Shown here in pieces: positions 15,812 to 24,463 of a stretch of DNA of 47,817 nt (position 1 is its first letter; every line of letters begins with the position of its first letter). The notes beneath the pieces are model-generated. The model made no database searches, had not been told where the DNA came from, and was given only the letters and a program-made list of their open reading frames with translations. A program made the position numbers and the translations under genes. This stretch comes from an uncultured bacterium (GTDB taxonomy: Bacteria; Bacillota_I; Bacilli_A; RF39; UBA660): NCBI GenBank assembly GCA_949285875.1, contig CASDZZ010000006.1:1-47817 (forward strand). Direction: 5' to 3'.

Positions 15812-17329
15812 TTAACGCTTATTAATTTGAATATTTGACGAAAATGAAGGATGTCCAAATTCATCTTCAGCTTCTTTATAAGTTGTACTTGTTGGTATTG
15901 ATACCGACGATATATTATCACAATCCCAAAAAGCACCATAACCTATATCTGTTATATTATCTGGTATATATAGTTCCCCAGTAAAATTATCTCCTTCAAA
16001 ACAAGAATCAGAAATATTAGTTAAATTTTCGGACAAAGTTAGAATCCCAGTAAAACCAGATTCGGCAAAAGCTGAATTTTCTATATTGCTAATACTATTT
16101 GGTATTATTAAATCACCAGTAAAATCATTTAAAGAAAACGCAAGCTTTTTTATTGTATTTATACCATTATTTAAAGTCAAGTTCCCATTAAAACCATTGG
16201 CAAAAAAAGCTGCATAACTAATTTCATTTAGACTACCTGGAATAACTAAATTTCCAGTGAAACCAGTTCCATAAAAACATGCAGCACCTATTCTTTGAAG
16301 ACTGTTAGACAATACTAAATTCCCCTTTGTATGTTCTGGCGCTATTAATCCAGTATCAAATGAAGCTGCAAAAGCGCCTAAAGCTAAGTCAGTTACACTA
16401 TTCGGTATTGTTAAATCACCTGAAAATTGAATGGTAGCAAATGATATTACCCCTATTTTATTTAAAGTGTTAGGTAATTTTATACTAACATTTTTTAATC
16501 TACTAGAATCTTTATTATAAGTTTCTATTGCCAGTGCTTTAGCCATTTCTGATTCAAAAATTAAATTTGTTTCATCATCCAATCTTTTTTCTAAATAATC
16601 TTCTAAATAGTTGGAAATAACATCAAAATCAGGAACTTCACCTTCATATCCATAAGGAATTAAAAATGCCCCATCTGCTATCTCTGTTGTTCCTTCTGGA
16701 ATAATTAGTTCTTTATTTCCTGGTTGTTTAAAATATTCCTCTCCTTCTGCTGATAAACTTATTAGCTTTGTTCCTTCGTATATAAATCTACTATCTACTA
16801 CTGGAGTAGTTGTTGTTACACTACCGCTTGCGACTTGTTCATATACTATTTCTATACTGAAGCTTGATTCTACACTTGTACTTGTTGAAGAAGCATCCCA
16901 AACTACCTTTATATTTACTTCTTTTTCGTCATTTGGATTAAAAATATCTTCTTTAGCTAGTCCCTCGTAAGTTACCTTTATATCTGTTGTATCAAGTCCT
17001 TCTACTTTTATTTCTTTTACCTTTGCTGTTATATCTCCATTATTTTTTATCGTAACAGGAATTACTGCATATGCTGTTGGCATAGAAAGTCCTGGTACGT
17101 TTATCTCAAGCTTCTTACCATTTTCTTTTATCTCTGCTGTTGTATTACTTGCTTCTACTTCTCTTATAACTCCAACCCTATCAAACACGATATTAAAGTT
17201 AGTGCTTCCTGTTGAGGCAGTTCCGTTTATATTTAATGTATTACTAAATATTGCATAACCTACTGATAACGTAAGTATTACAGCTAGTACTATTATTATT
17301 GTTCTCTTGTCTTTTATTTTCTCTTTCAT
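15812..17329 (-). CDS. BspA-like LRR_5 surface protein with SipW-type leader
   Basis: 505 residues. A basic start and hydrophobic segment (about 9-27) end in L-S-V-G-Y-A-I-F-S-N-T-L-N-I-N-G-T-A, the SipW-dependent leader. Residues about 28-165 form a beta-sandwich-like domain. A Ser/Thr-rich linker (about 166-180) leads to 23-residue LRR_5 repeats (about 190-495) of the form F-x-G-(N/D)-L-x-(I/L)-(P/S)-x-x-(I/L)-x-x-I-x-x-x-A-F. Repeats alternate between I-P-N/D and L-S/N-N versions, so the true period is 46. No LPXTG motif or C-terminal membrane span. It has its own promoter and terminator, and is a close paralogue of the partial gene at 46805. An adhesion or matrix role is inferred. Confidence 0.9.
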   Translation of the reverse strand: MKEKIKDKRTIIIVLAVILTLSVGYAIFSNTLNINGTASTGSTNFNIVFDRVGVIREVEASNTTAEIKENGKKLEINVPGLSMPTAYAVIPVTIKNNGDITAKVKEIKVEGLDTTDIKVTYEGLAKEDIFNPNDEKEVNIKVVWDASSTSTSVESSFSIEIVYEQVASGSVTTTTPVVDSRFIYEGTKLISLSAEGEEYFKQPGNKELIIPEGTTEIADGAFLIPYGYEGEVPDFDVISNYLEDYLEKRLDDETNLIFESEMAKALAIETYNKDSSRLKNVSIKLPNTLNKIGVISFATIQFSGDLTIPNSVTDLALGAFAASFDTGLIAPEHTKGNLVLSNSLQRIGAACFYGTGFTGNLVIPGSLNEISYAAFFANGFNGNLTLNNGINTIKKLAFSLNDFTGDLIIPNSISNIENSAFAESGFTGILTLSENLTNISDSCFEGDNFTGELYIPDNITDIGYGAFWDCDNISSVSIPTSTTYKEAEDEFGHPSFSSNIQINKR

Positions 17330-17351
17330 ACTACCTATCCTTTCTAATTAA

Positions 17352-17380
17352 ATAATAACATAAATGATATTTTTATTCAA
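17352..17380 (-). promoter_or_regulatory. Promoter of the LRR gene at 15812-17329
   Basis: TTGAAT, 17-nt spacer, TATTAT with a TGT extension on the minus strand, 22 nt upstream of the ATG and just downstream of the rbr terminator. Confidence 0.7.
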
Positions 17381-17385
17381 TAAAA

Positions 17386-17404
17386 AAACACCATATAGGT
17401 GCTT
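17386..17404 (-). terminator. rbr terminator
   Basis: Arms AAGCACC and GGTGTTT (one G-T pair), loop of 5, then seven Ts on the minus strand, 12 nt after the rbr stop. Confidence 0.8.
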
Positions 17405-17415
17405 TAAAATTCAAA

Positions 17416-17955
17416 TTAATAATTTTGACATCTTTTTTCAAAATAACTTTGAGGGTGTGCACATACTGGGCATACTTTTGGAGCTTCTTCTCCAACATAA
17501 ACATGTCCACAGTTACGGCAAATCCAAACTGTTTCTTCTCCCTTTTTAAATACTAAATTATCATTAACGTTTCCTAATAATTTTAAATATCTTTCTTCAT
17601 GTTCTTTTTCAATTTTAGCTACTTCTTCAAAAAGGTAAGCGATATGATCAAATCCTTCTTCTCTAGCAGTTTCTGCAAATCCTTTATACATATCTGTCCA
17701 TTCATAGTTTTCACCTTCAGCAGCTGCTTTTAAATTCTCACTAGTAGTTCCAATTTCACCACCATTAAGTAATTTAAACCAAATTTTAGCATGTTCTTTT
17801 TCGTTATTAGCTGTTTCAGTAAATATTGCTGAAATTTGTTCATAACCTTCCTTTTTTGCTTTACTTGCAAAGTAAGTATACTTATTTCTAGCTTGACTTT
17901 CTCCAGAAAAAGCAGTCATTAAATTACTTTCTGTTTTTGATCCTTTTAATTCCAT
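17416..17955 (-). CDS. rbr: Rubrerythrin
   Basis: 179 residues. The N-terminal ferritin-like di-iron domain has G-E-S-Q-A-R-N-K-Y (Glu 19) and N-N-E-K-E-H-A (Glu 52, His 55) plus the second helix pair around 95-130. The C-terminal rubredoxin-like domain (about 145-179) carries C-R-N-C ... C-P-V-C iron ligands. It reduces hydrogen peroxide to water, a typical anaerobe defence. The start is ATG 17955, one base after the perR stop, with AAGGAAGG as ribosome site. An upstream in-frame start inside perR was rejected. Cotranscribed with perR and thus expected to be peroxide-inducible. Confidence 0.95.
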   Translation of the reverse strand: MELKGSKTESNLMTAFSGESQARNKYTYFASKAKKEGYEQISAIFTETANNEKEHAKIWFKLLNGGEIGTTSENLKAAAEGENYEWTDMYKGFAETAREEGFDHIAYLFEEVAKIEKEHEERYLKLLGNVNDNLVFKKGEETVWICRNCGHVYVGEEAPKVCPVCAHPQSYFEKRCQNY

Positions 17956-17956
17956 G

Positions 17957-18343
17957 TTAATCCTTCCTTTCTTCTTTACATGACTTACATAGTCCATCTA
18001 TTTTAAAATTACAATTTGTAATTTTAAATCCTGTTATTCTTTCTATTTCTTTTATTTTTTCTAATTCGATATTAAGATCAATATCTACTACTTTATCACA
18101 TTTTTTACAATGGATATGATTGTGTTCATAAGGTGTTTTATCAAATCTATCATTACCATCTTTAATAGGTATTCTTCTTATGTAACCTTCGTTTGATAAA
18201 ACATTCAAATTTCTATAAACAGTTCCTAAACTTATGTTATGGATAATTTTTTTTACTCTTTCATATACTAAACTTGCATCAGGGTGATCAAACGAATTTC
18301 TAACAACATTTAATATCATTTCTCTTTGATTTGAATACCTCAT
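17957..18343 (-). CDS. perR: PerR-type Fur-family peroxide sensor
   Basis: 128 residues. Winged-helix N-domain with [10 protein letters not shown] recognition helix. The five regulatory metal ligands of Bacillus PerR (His37, Asp85, His91, His93, Asp104) align with His 20, Asp 68, His 74, His 76 and Asp 87; structural zinc cysteines are Cys 79, 82, 119 and 122. The Asp in R-F-D separates PerR from Fur. In PerR, iron-catalysed oxidation of the histidines releases DNA. The N-terminus is about 15 residues shorter than Bacillus PerR. It sits in one operon with rbr, with a perfect palindrome over its own transcription start. Confidence 0.93.
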   Translation of the reverse strand: MRYSNQREMILNVVRNSFDHPDASLVYERVKKIIHNISLGTVYRNLNVLSNEGYIRRIPIKDGNDRFDKTPYEHNHIHCKKCDKVVDIDLNIELEKIKEIERITGFKITNCNFKIDGLCKSCKEERKD

Positions 18344-18354
18344 TTTTTCACCTC

Positions 18355-18375
18355 AAGTAGTAATCATTACTACTT
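18355..18375. promoter_or_regulatory. 21-bp palindromic PerR operator
   Basis: Half sites AAGTAGTAAT and ATTACTACTT flank one central base: a perfect 10-1-10 inverted repeat. The inner 15 bp have the 7-1-7 shape of the Bacillus Per box (TTATAAT-N-ATTATAA) and match it at 10 of 14 positions. It starts 6 nt downstream of the -10 and ends 11 nt before the perR ATG, so bound repressor would cover the transcription start. Confidence 0.8.
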
Positions 18376-18381
18376 ATTAAT

Positions 18382-18411
18382 ATTATATAAAATAATTTAT
18401 TTTGAAGTCAA
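18382..18411 (-). promoter_or_regulatory. perR-rbr promoter
   Basis: TATAAT (18382-18387) with TTGACT (18406-18411) at 18-nt spacing on the minus strand. It lies in the 3' end of the upstream permease gene. Confidence 0.7.
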
Positions 18412-19521
18412 GTTATTTTTTTCTTCTAATCTTTCATTTACATAGTCCTTTAAAATTGAGTATAAAATAGATGAGATAGGAATACTTATTATCATTCCAA
18501 TAAAACCAAATATACTACCTCCTATTAAAGCTGCAACAAGTGCCCATAAAGCTGGTAACCCTACTGATTTTCCAACAATTTTAGGATACATAAAGTTACC
18601 TTCTACTTGCTGTAAAACTAAGAATAAGATAACATACCAAAGTGCTTTAATAGGACTTGTAACCGCTATTAAAATAGCTCCCACAACAAGTGTTATAAAT
18701 GCTCCTATATAAGGAATTAAAGCAGTAACAGATAAAAGTACTGAAATAATTAAAGCATAAGGTAATTTTAATATTGTCATGCAAACAAAGAAAATTATTC
18801 CAAATAAAGCAGCATCTAGACACTGACCAGTTAGAAATGATGTAAATGTACTATTAGCTAATTCAAATACTCTTATTATCTTATTAGTTACTTTATCATC
18901 TAAGAAAGCTGTCATAATTTTCTTAGCTTGCCTAGATAAATTTTCTTTATCAAATAAAATATATATTGCGATTATAAAACCAATACAGAAGATAACTAAC
19001 CTAGAAATAAAACTTGATAAAAAGTTTATAAGCATCGTAACTATTACTTTAGAAGAACCTATAGAAATATTAATTATACTTTTAAGATCTAATTCTTTTA
19101 AATATTCTTCAAATCCAGGATAAATCTTAACTAAGTCGTCTCCTATTTTATTTAACCATTCGGTATTTTTTGGTAAATTTTTTCCTATTGTTGAAACAGC
19201 TTCTATAAATTCTGGAATTATTAAGAACATAATTAATCCTATAATACCAAAAATTAATATCATAGATAATATTAAAGATATCGTTCTAATTATCTTTTTA
19301 TGTTTTCTTTTTTCTATTTTAAATACTTTGGTTTCAATTAATTTCATCGGAACATTTAAAATAAATGCAATACATATTCCAACTATAACAGGCATTAATA
19401 ATTTAACTGAAAATTTAATTAAAGAAATAAATATACCATAATTAAATACAAGCCATAGCATAATTGCAGCAAAAATAATTAAAACCATTATTTGTCTCAT
19501 ATTTTTTTTGTTTAAATTCAT
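18397..19521 (-). CDS. AI-2E-family (PF01594-type) membrane permease
   Basis: 374 residues with seven to eight membrane segments and the conserved C-terminal block L-P-Y-A-L-I-I-S-V ... P-Y-I-G-A-F-I ... G-L-P-A-L-W-A-L-V-A-A-L-I-G-G, typical of the AI-2E/PerM/YtvI family. Members have been linked to AI-2 export, Na+/H+ antiport or sporulation, so the substrate cannot be set. Monocistronic or read through into perR. The start MNLNKKN follows GAGGTG. Confidence 0.88.
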   Translation of the reverse strand: MNLNKKNMRQIMVLIIFAAIMLWLVFNYGIFISLIKFSVKLLMPVIVGICIAFILNVPMKLIETKVFKIEKRKHKKIIRTISLILSMILIFGIIGLIMFLIIPEFIEAVSTIGKNLPKNTEWLNKIGDDLVKIYPGFEEYLKELDLKSIINISIGSSKVIVTMLINFLSSFISRLVIFCIGFIIAIYILFDKENLSRQAKKIMTAFLDDKVTNKIIRVFELANSTFTSFLTGQCLDAALFGIIFFVCMTILKLPYALIISVLLSVTALIPYIGAFITLVVGAILIAVTSPIKALWYVILFLVLQQVEGNFMYPKIVGKSVGLPALWALVAALIGGSIFGFIGMIISIPISSILYSILKDYVNERLEEKNNLTSK

Positions 19522-19548
19522 TTTTACACCTCAAATCCTTACATATGT

Positions 19549-19577
19549 ATTATACCCCAAAGAGGAAATTATTTCCA
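19549..19577 (-). promoter_or_regulatory. Promoter of the AI-2E-family gene
   Basis: TATAAT at 19549-19554 with weak TGGAAA at 17-nt spacing on the minus strand, 27 nt before the ATG. Confidence 0.5.
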
Positions 19578-19616
19578 CTTGATAATAATATTTTTTATTT
19601 ATTTTAAAATAAATAA

Positions 19617-19649
19617 AAATACTAAGTAATTAATTATTACCTAGTATTT
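19617..19649 (-). terminator. Terminator of the marR-ABC exporter operon
   Basis: 14-nt arms (13 of 14 matched: AAATACTAGGTAAT against AAATACTAAGTAAT in complement), 5-nt loop, followed on the minus strand by TTTTATTTATTTT. It lies 8 nt after the ABC gene stop. Confidence 0.8.
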
Positions 19650-19656
19650 AATTTAA

Positions 19657-22032
19657 TTATTTTTGAAACTGAGAATTATATAACTCTGCATAAAAACCAT
19701 TTTGTTTCATTAATTCATCATGATTACCTTGTTCAATTATATTTCCATCTTTCATAACAAGAATTAAATCAGCATTCTTAATGGTTGATAGCCTATGAGC
19801 GATAATAAATGAGGTTCTTCCTTCGGTTAATTTATCCATCGCTTTTTGAACTAATTCTTCTGTTCTTGTATCAACTGATGAAGTAGCTTCATCTAGAATT
19901 AAGAATGGTGCATTTTTAATCATACCTCTAGCAATTGTTAGAAGCTGTTTTTGCCCTGCTGATATTGATTCATTATCAGTTATTTCAAAATCTAGGGAAC
20001 CTGGTAATGATTTAATAAAATGATCTACCCCAACAGTTTTACAAGCATTCATAATTTCTTCATCCGTTACTTTAGCTTTGTTATATTTAATATTATCTCT
20101 TATGGTTCCATTAAATAACCAAGTATCCTGAAGAACCATAATAAATAATTTATGAATATTTTCTCTTGTTAATTCTTTAATTGATATTCCATCAATTAAA
20201 ATATCTCCATCATTTATATTATAGAACTTCATAAGTAAGTTAACCATGGTAGTTTTACCAGCTCCAGTAGGACCTACAATAGCTATTTTTTCTCCAGGTT
20301 TAACTTTACAGTTAAAGTCCTTAATAACTATTTTATCTTCATTATAGCCAAATTTAACGTGTTTGAATTCAATATTTCCTTTAACATTTTTAGGATTTAA
20401 TTTTTTCTTTAATGAAGATTCATCTTCCATTTCAGGCTCTTCAACAAATTCAAATACCCTTTCACAAGCAGCTGCTGTTGATTGAAGTGATGTCATACCT
20501 TGCGCTATTTGTGATAATGGTCCAGTAAATAATCTAACATATATCATAAATGCTACAATAACTCCAAATGATATATGATTATTCATAACTAGTAATGCTC
20601 CTACTATACATACCGCAACATATCCAAAGTTACCAATAAATTGCATCATAGAAGGCATTAATCCAGATAAAAACTGACTCATACGGTTACAAACAAATAC
20701 GTTATCATTTAATTCATCAAAAGTTTTACTAGCATCTTCATTACCATTATAAGCTTTAACTACGTTGTGTGAAGAATAAATCTCTTCTATATGACCATTT
20801 AACTTACCTAACTCTATTTGTCTTGTTAAGAAATATTTTTGTGATTTAGCTAAGATAAAGAACATGAATAAAAATCCTAACATAGAAGCTAAGATAGCAG
20901 TTATAGCAAGTATCCAGTTAGTTACAAACATCATTATTATAGAACCTAAAAATAAAGTTATAGCACTTACTAAAGAGCCTAAACTTTGTGACATTGTTGT
21001 TCCAATCGTATCAACATCATTAGTAACCCTTGATAATATGTCACCGTAACTATTAGAATCAAAATATTTTAAAGCTAATTTATTAATTTTAACTGATATT
21101 TTAGTTCTTAAATTTCTTGCAAAATTATTTGATACCGTAGCCATTATAAAGCTTTGTAAAAAGTTAAATAAAGCACTAGTTAAATATATTGTAAGAAGGA
21201 AAATTACAATCGCTTTTATGGCATCAAAATCAAGTTTTGGTTTTATAAGCTCTCTAATTTCTTTAGGTAGTTCGTCAATTAAAGTATAAATTTCTTCAGT
21301 AGAACTATCCTTACTTATATTTCCCATCTTACTTAAGAAAGAAACTTTTTCTTTTGTAGTAAGTAAAACACCATCTACTTTACTTTCTGGTAATAATATA
21401 GACTGAATAGAGCTAGGCATAGAAACCAAAGCTTTTACCATTTCTTTTTGGTCTTTATTATTCATACCAGATAAAAGTTTAATATAACTTACCCTATCAC
21501 CAGAAGTTACTTTAACACCGTTAATAGTAATCTCTGGTAATATTATATCAGTAATAGAAGCTGATAATTTTAAAGCTTCAGTAACGATTTTTTCTTGATC
21601 ACCAATTTTTAAGATTTCCGTAAAAGAAGTAAATAGCATTTTATCTTCTGGTGAAATACTACTTGATGCATAAATACTTCCTACCCTTTGCTCACTTAAA
21701 TCAAAAGCAAGTACTTCTTTAGAGATATTTCCAATATTTTCTTCACTTAAAGAACCAGTAATTTCCTTAGTAACTTTATCAAATTCTTCTCTGTTAATTA
21801 CTAAACCTTTAGTTATTTCATCCGTTAAATCACTTAACCTATTAGGTCCTATTATAGAAAATACAGATGATGCTATAGCAAGAACAAAAGCTATAACTAT
21901 TAAAGGTAAAAAACTTTTTAAATATTTAAATAATTTCTTTATTGTTAATAATAAATCTTTAGGCTTTTCTCCTGGAGCTCCCCCTCTTGCACCAGGTCCT
22001 CTTCTTACTTGAGTAACATTTCTATTCTGCAT
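19657..22032 (-). CDS. ABC exporter half-transporter with large extracytoplasmic insertion
   Basis: 791 residues, about 200 longer than usual. After a Gly/Arg-rich start, TM1 (about 40-62) is followed by a hydrophilic insertion (about 65-265) before TM2, then the rest of the six-span domain. The nucleotide-binding domain (about 550-791) has Walker A G-P-T-G-A-G-K-T-T (587), a degenerate signature I-S-A-G-Q (690-694), Walker B L-I-L-D-E (Asp 714, catalytic Glu 715) and H-loop His 746. It overlaps its partner by 11 nt. With the partner it forms a BmrCD/TM287-288-type heterodimer, with the catalytic site here. MarR context suggests drug or toxic-compound efflux; the substrate is unknown. Confidence 0.9.
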   Translation of the reverse strand: MQNRNVTQVRRGPGARGGAPGEKPKDLLLTIKKLFKYLKSFLPLIVIAFVLAIASSVFSIIGPNRLSDLTDEITKGLVINREEFDKVTKEITGSLSEENIGNISKEVLAFDLSEQRVGSIYASSSISPEDKMLFTSFTEILKIGDQEKIVTEALKLSASITDIILPEITINGVKVTSGDRVSYIKLLSGMNNKDQKEMVKALVSMPSSIQSILLPESKVDGVLLTTKEKVSFLSKMGNISKDSSTEEIYTLIDELPKEIRELIKPKLDFDAIKAIVIFLLTIYLTSALFNFLQSFIMATVSNNFARNLRTKISVKINKLALKYFDSNSYGDILSRVTNDVDTIGTTMSQSLGSLVSAITLFLGSIIMMFVTNWILAITAILASMLGFLFMFFILAKSQKYFLTRQIELGKLNGHIEEIYSSHNVVKAYNGNEDASKTFDELNDNVFVCNRMSQFLSGLMPSMMQFIGNFGYVAVCIVGALLVMNNHISFGVIVAFMIYVRLFTGPLSQIAQGMTSLQSTAAACERVFEFVEEPEMEDESSLKKKLNPKNVKGNIEFKHVKFGYNEDKIVIKDFNCKVKPGEKIAIVGPTGAGKTTMVNLLMKFYNINDGDILIDGISIKELTRENIHKLFIMVLQDTWLFNGTIRDNIKYNKAKVTDEEIMNACKTVGVDHFIKSLPGSLDFEITDNESISAGQKQLLTIARGMIKNAPFLILDEATSSVDTRTEELVQKAMDKLTEGRTSFIIAHRLSTIKNADLILVMKDGNIIEQGNHDELMKQNGFYAELYNSQFQK

Positions 22033-23776
22033 TTAAAAGTTCCTCCTTTGAAAGCTGAGAATAAGCTATTTCCTTATAAACTTCACATTTATCTAATAGT
22101 TCTTGATGCGTTCCTATACCAACACTTTCACCACTATCTAAAACAATTATTTTATCAGCATTTATAATTGTTCCAATTCTTTGGGCAACAATAATATTAG
22201 TAGCATCTTTTGTATTTTTCTTTAACTCTTTTCTAAGTACGTAATCAGTTTTGTAGTCAAGAGCACTAAACGAATCGTCAAATACGTATATTTCTGGTTC
22301 TTTAGCAATAGCTCTTGCAATAGCAAGTCTTTGTTTTTGACCACCAGATATATTAGTTCCACCTTGAGCTATCTCTGATTCATACTTATCTTCCATTTTA
22401 GCAATAAATTCATCAGCTTGAGCTATCTTAGTAGCTTTCTTAATCATATCTTTAGAAACCTTATGTTTACCATAAGAAACATTATAATTAACAGTTCCCC
22501 TAAACATTACTGCCTTTTGCGGAACATATCCTAACTTTTCATATAAAGCTTCTAAAGTATAGTCTTTTATATTCTTACCATCTATTAATATTTCACCTTC
22601 GGTTACATCATAAAACCTCATGATAAGGTTAACAATCGTTGATTTACCACTACCGGTAGATCCTATTATCGCTACCGTATCACCCTTATTAGCTTTAAAA
22701 GATATATTTCTTAAAACATATTCATCAGCATCAGGGTATTTAAATGATACGTTCTTAAATTCTATTTCACCAGTAACTTTAGTTTTACCACTAAACGTAC
22801 CTTCTTTAATAGTATAACCTTCATCTAAAACTTCTCTTATACGGTCTGCTGATACGCTAGCTCTAGGATACATAATAAATATCATTGCAAGCATTAAAAA
22901 GGACATAATAACTTGCATAGCATAGCTAGAAAATACTACCATATCACTAAATATATTTAATCTATCAAACATACCAGCACCACTAATTAAATTAGCACCA
23001 ATAAAATATATTGATAAAGTAAGTAAGTTCATAATTAAATACATCGTAGGTGACATAATAGACATCATTCTTTGGTTAAACATTTGGGTATCAGTTAACT
23101 TTTTATTACCTTTTTCAAACTTATCTTGTTGGTATTTTTCAGCATTAAAGGCCCTGACAACCCTAATACCAGTTAAATTTTCCCTAGTAAGACTATTTAT
23201 ATTATCAATTAACTTTTGAACAATCTTAAATTTAGGAATAACAGTTATCATTAAAATAGTAATTACACTAAGTAAGAAGATAACCGCAACACCAGTAGCT
23301 AAACTCCACTGCCAACTTTTATTTAAAATCTTAAATACTGCCCATATAGCAGTTATAGGTGCTTTAATAAGAAGTTGAAGACCCATTGATATAAACATTT
23401 GGATATTAGTTATATCATTAGTAGTTCTTGTAATTAAACTACTAGTTTTAAACTTCTTAATTTGTTCCATACTAAATGACTGAACTTTTTCAAATAATGA
23501 TTTTCCAGTTCTTTTTGCAAAAATAGCAGAAATATAAGAAGTTATAAAACCTACTATAAAAGCAGATACTAAAGAACCAAAAGCACAAAGAAGCATATAA
23601 CCACCTTGCGTTAATATCTCAGACATCTTACTTCCTTCGGTTTGTACTAACCTAGTTATTTCAGACATATAATCAGGTATCTTTAAATCAAGCCAAACCT
23701 GAAATACGATTAATAAAACACAAGCACCCATAAGAGCAAAATCTTTTTTATCAAATTCTTTTAATAACTTTAACAT
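22022..23776 (-). CDS. ABC exporter half-transporter with degenerate ATP site
   Basis: 584 residues: six-span domain (about 1-310) and nucleotide-binding domain (about 335-584). Walker A G-S-T-G-S-G-K-S-T (372) and canonical signature I-S-G-G-Q (476-480) are kept, but Walker B reads Y-V-F-D-D (catalytic Glu replaced by Asp 501) and the H-loop His is Gln 532. Paired with the partner's I-S-A-G-Q signature, this makes one degenerate site, while its own good signature completes the partner's active site. This is the known asymmetry of heterodimeric exporters. It follows marR by 20 nt. Confidence 0.92.
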   Translation of the reverse strand: MLKLLKEFDKKDFALMGACVLLIVFQVWLDLKIPDYMSEITRLVQTEGSKMSEILTQGGYMLLCAFGSLVSAFIVGFITSYISAIFAKRTGKSLFEKVQSFSMEQIKKFKTSSLITRTTNDITNIQMFISMGLQLLIKAPITAIWAVFKILNKSWQWSLATGVAVIFLLSVITILMITVIPKFKIVQKLIDNINSLTRENLTGIRVVRAFNAEKYQQDKFEKGNKKLTDTQMFNQRMMSIMSPTMYLIMNLLTLSIYFIGANLISGAGMFDRLNIFSDMVVFSSYAMQVIMSFLMLAMIFIMYPRASVSADRIREVLDEGYTIKEGTFSGKTKVTGEIEFKNVSFKYPDADEYVLRNISFKANKGDTVAIIGSTGSGKSTIVNLIMRFYDVTEGEILIDGKNIKDYTLEALYEKLGYVPQKAVMFRGTVNYNVSYGKHKVSKDMIKKATKIAQADEFIAKMEDKYESEIAQGGTNISGGQKQRLAIARAIAKEPEIYVFDDSFSALDYKTDYVLRKELKKNTKDATNIIVAQRIGTIINADKIIVLDSGESVGIGTHQELLDKCEVYKEIAYSQLSKEELLNAE

Positions 23777-23796
23777 ATTTCATTTCCCTTCCTTAA

Positions 23797-24225
23797 TTAT
23801 TTTATGTTTTCTTTTATCTTATCAATAACCTTAAAAAAAACATTCAACTCTTCATATGATATGCCATTTGCCAAAAGAGTTTCAAACTGAGTTACCTTTT
23901 CATTCATCTCTTTAGATTTTTCTAAACTATAATTAGTAAGAATAATTTCTTTTTTTCTAGCATCATTTTTAGCATCAATTCTTTTTATAAAGTTATTTTT
24001 CTCCATTGTTTTTAATATACCCGATATTGTAGAACGTCTTACATCTAGTAAATTTTCTAACTCATTTTGATAAATAATTCTATTATTATTTTCAAATAAA
24101 TATTTTAATATACTAGCTTGTACATGAGATAATTTCTTATTACCATTTTTACTTTCGATAATCTTTCTACTAATTAAGTTATCAAGTAACTTTACCTCAA
24201 AAGCTATCTTCCTATTATTCTTCAT
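23797..24225 (-). CDS. MarR-family transcriptional regulator
   Basis: 142 residues. The winged helix includes L-S-H-V-Q-A-S-I-L-K-Y-L-F-E, recognition helix R-R-S-T-I-S-G-I-L-K-T-M-E-K-N-N-F-I, and wing R-I-D-A-K-N-D-A-R-K-K-E-I-I-L-T (the D-x-R-x-x-x-I-x-L-T motif of MarR proteins). First gene of the operon with the two ABC genes, so probably a ligand-responsive autorepressor. AAAGGTGGG lies 6 nt before ATG; a candidate operator sits between promoter and start. Confidence 0.9.
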   Translation of the reverse strand: MKNNRKIAFEVKLLDNLISRKIIESKNGNKKLSHVQASILKYLFENNNRIIYQNELENLLDVRRSTISGILKTMEKNNFIKRIDAKNDARKKEIILTNYSLEKSKEMNEKVTQFETLLANGISYEELNVFFKVIDKIKENIK

Positions 24226-24237
24226 CTAATCCCACCT

Positions 24238-24255
24238 TTGTAAGGTAACTAACAA
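24238..24255. promoter_or_regulatory. Candidate MarR operator
   Basis: Imperfect inverted repeat TTGTTAG-ttac-CTTACAA (6 of 7 positions matched), just downstream of the marR -10. Position and size suit a MarR site, but only one copy is seen. Confidence 0.45.
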
Positions 24256-24260
24256 AAGTA

Positions 24261-24289
24261 ATTTTAACAAACATAAGTCTAATAGTCAA
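24261..24289 (-). promoter_or_regulatory. marR-ABC operon promoter
   Basis: TTGACT, 17-nt spacer, TAAAAT with TGT extension on the minus strand, 35 nt upstream of the marR ATG. Confidence 0.78.
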
Positions 24290-24320
24290 TAATAATACTT
24301 ATTAAAAATTATTAAAAAAA

Positions 24321-24357
24321 TCCGGTTACAACCGAACTTTTTTCATCCATAACCGGA
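24321..24357. terminator. Terminator at the end of the polysaccharide locus (two alternative hairpins)
   Basis: 8-bp arms TCCGGTTA and TAACCGGA with a 21-nt loop, followed by seven Ts on the minus strand. A nested hairpin between the left arm and AACCGAA is an alternative. T-rich stretches on both strands make it bidirectional in form; only minus-strand genes flank it. Confidence 0.75.
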
Positions 24358-24407
24358 CTTTTTATTTATAAGTCTTATTTTTCTCTATCATACAGATCTT
24401 TATATTA

Positions 24408-24463
24408 AATTGAATTTATACTTTAATTACTTTTTCTAATATGATTATATATAACTTCCGCAA
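24408..24463. repeat. Copy A of an imperfect repeat at the 3' end of the polysaccharide block
   Basis: Shares with 34899-34948 the ordered blocks TGAA, TTA, TTAATTACTTTT, AAT, ATT and AACTTCCG in the same orientation, with small gaps. By eye only; the match is degenerate. Confidence 0.45.

Noticed and set aside
19588-19620. Long AT palindrome before the ABC terminator
   Set aside because: Only A and T bases; such palindromes arise easily in DNA this AT-rich, and the neighbouring GC-containing hairpin is a better terminator.
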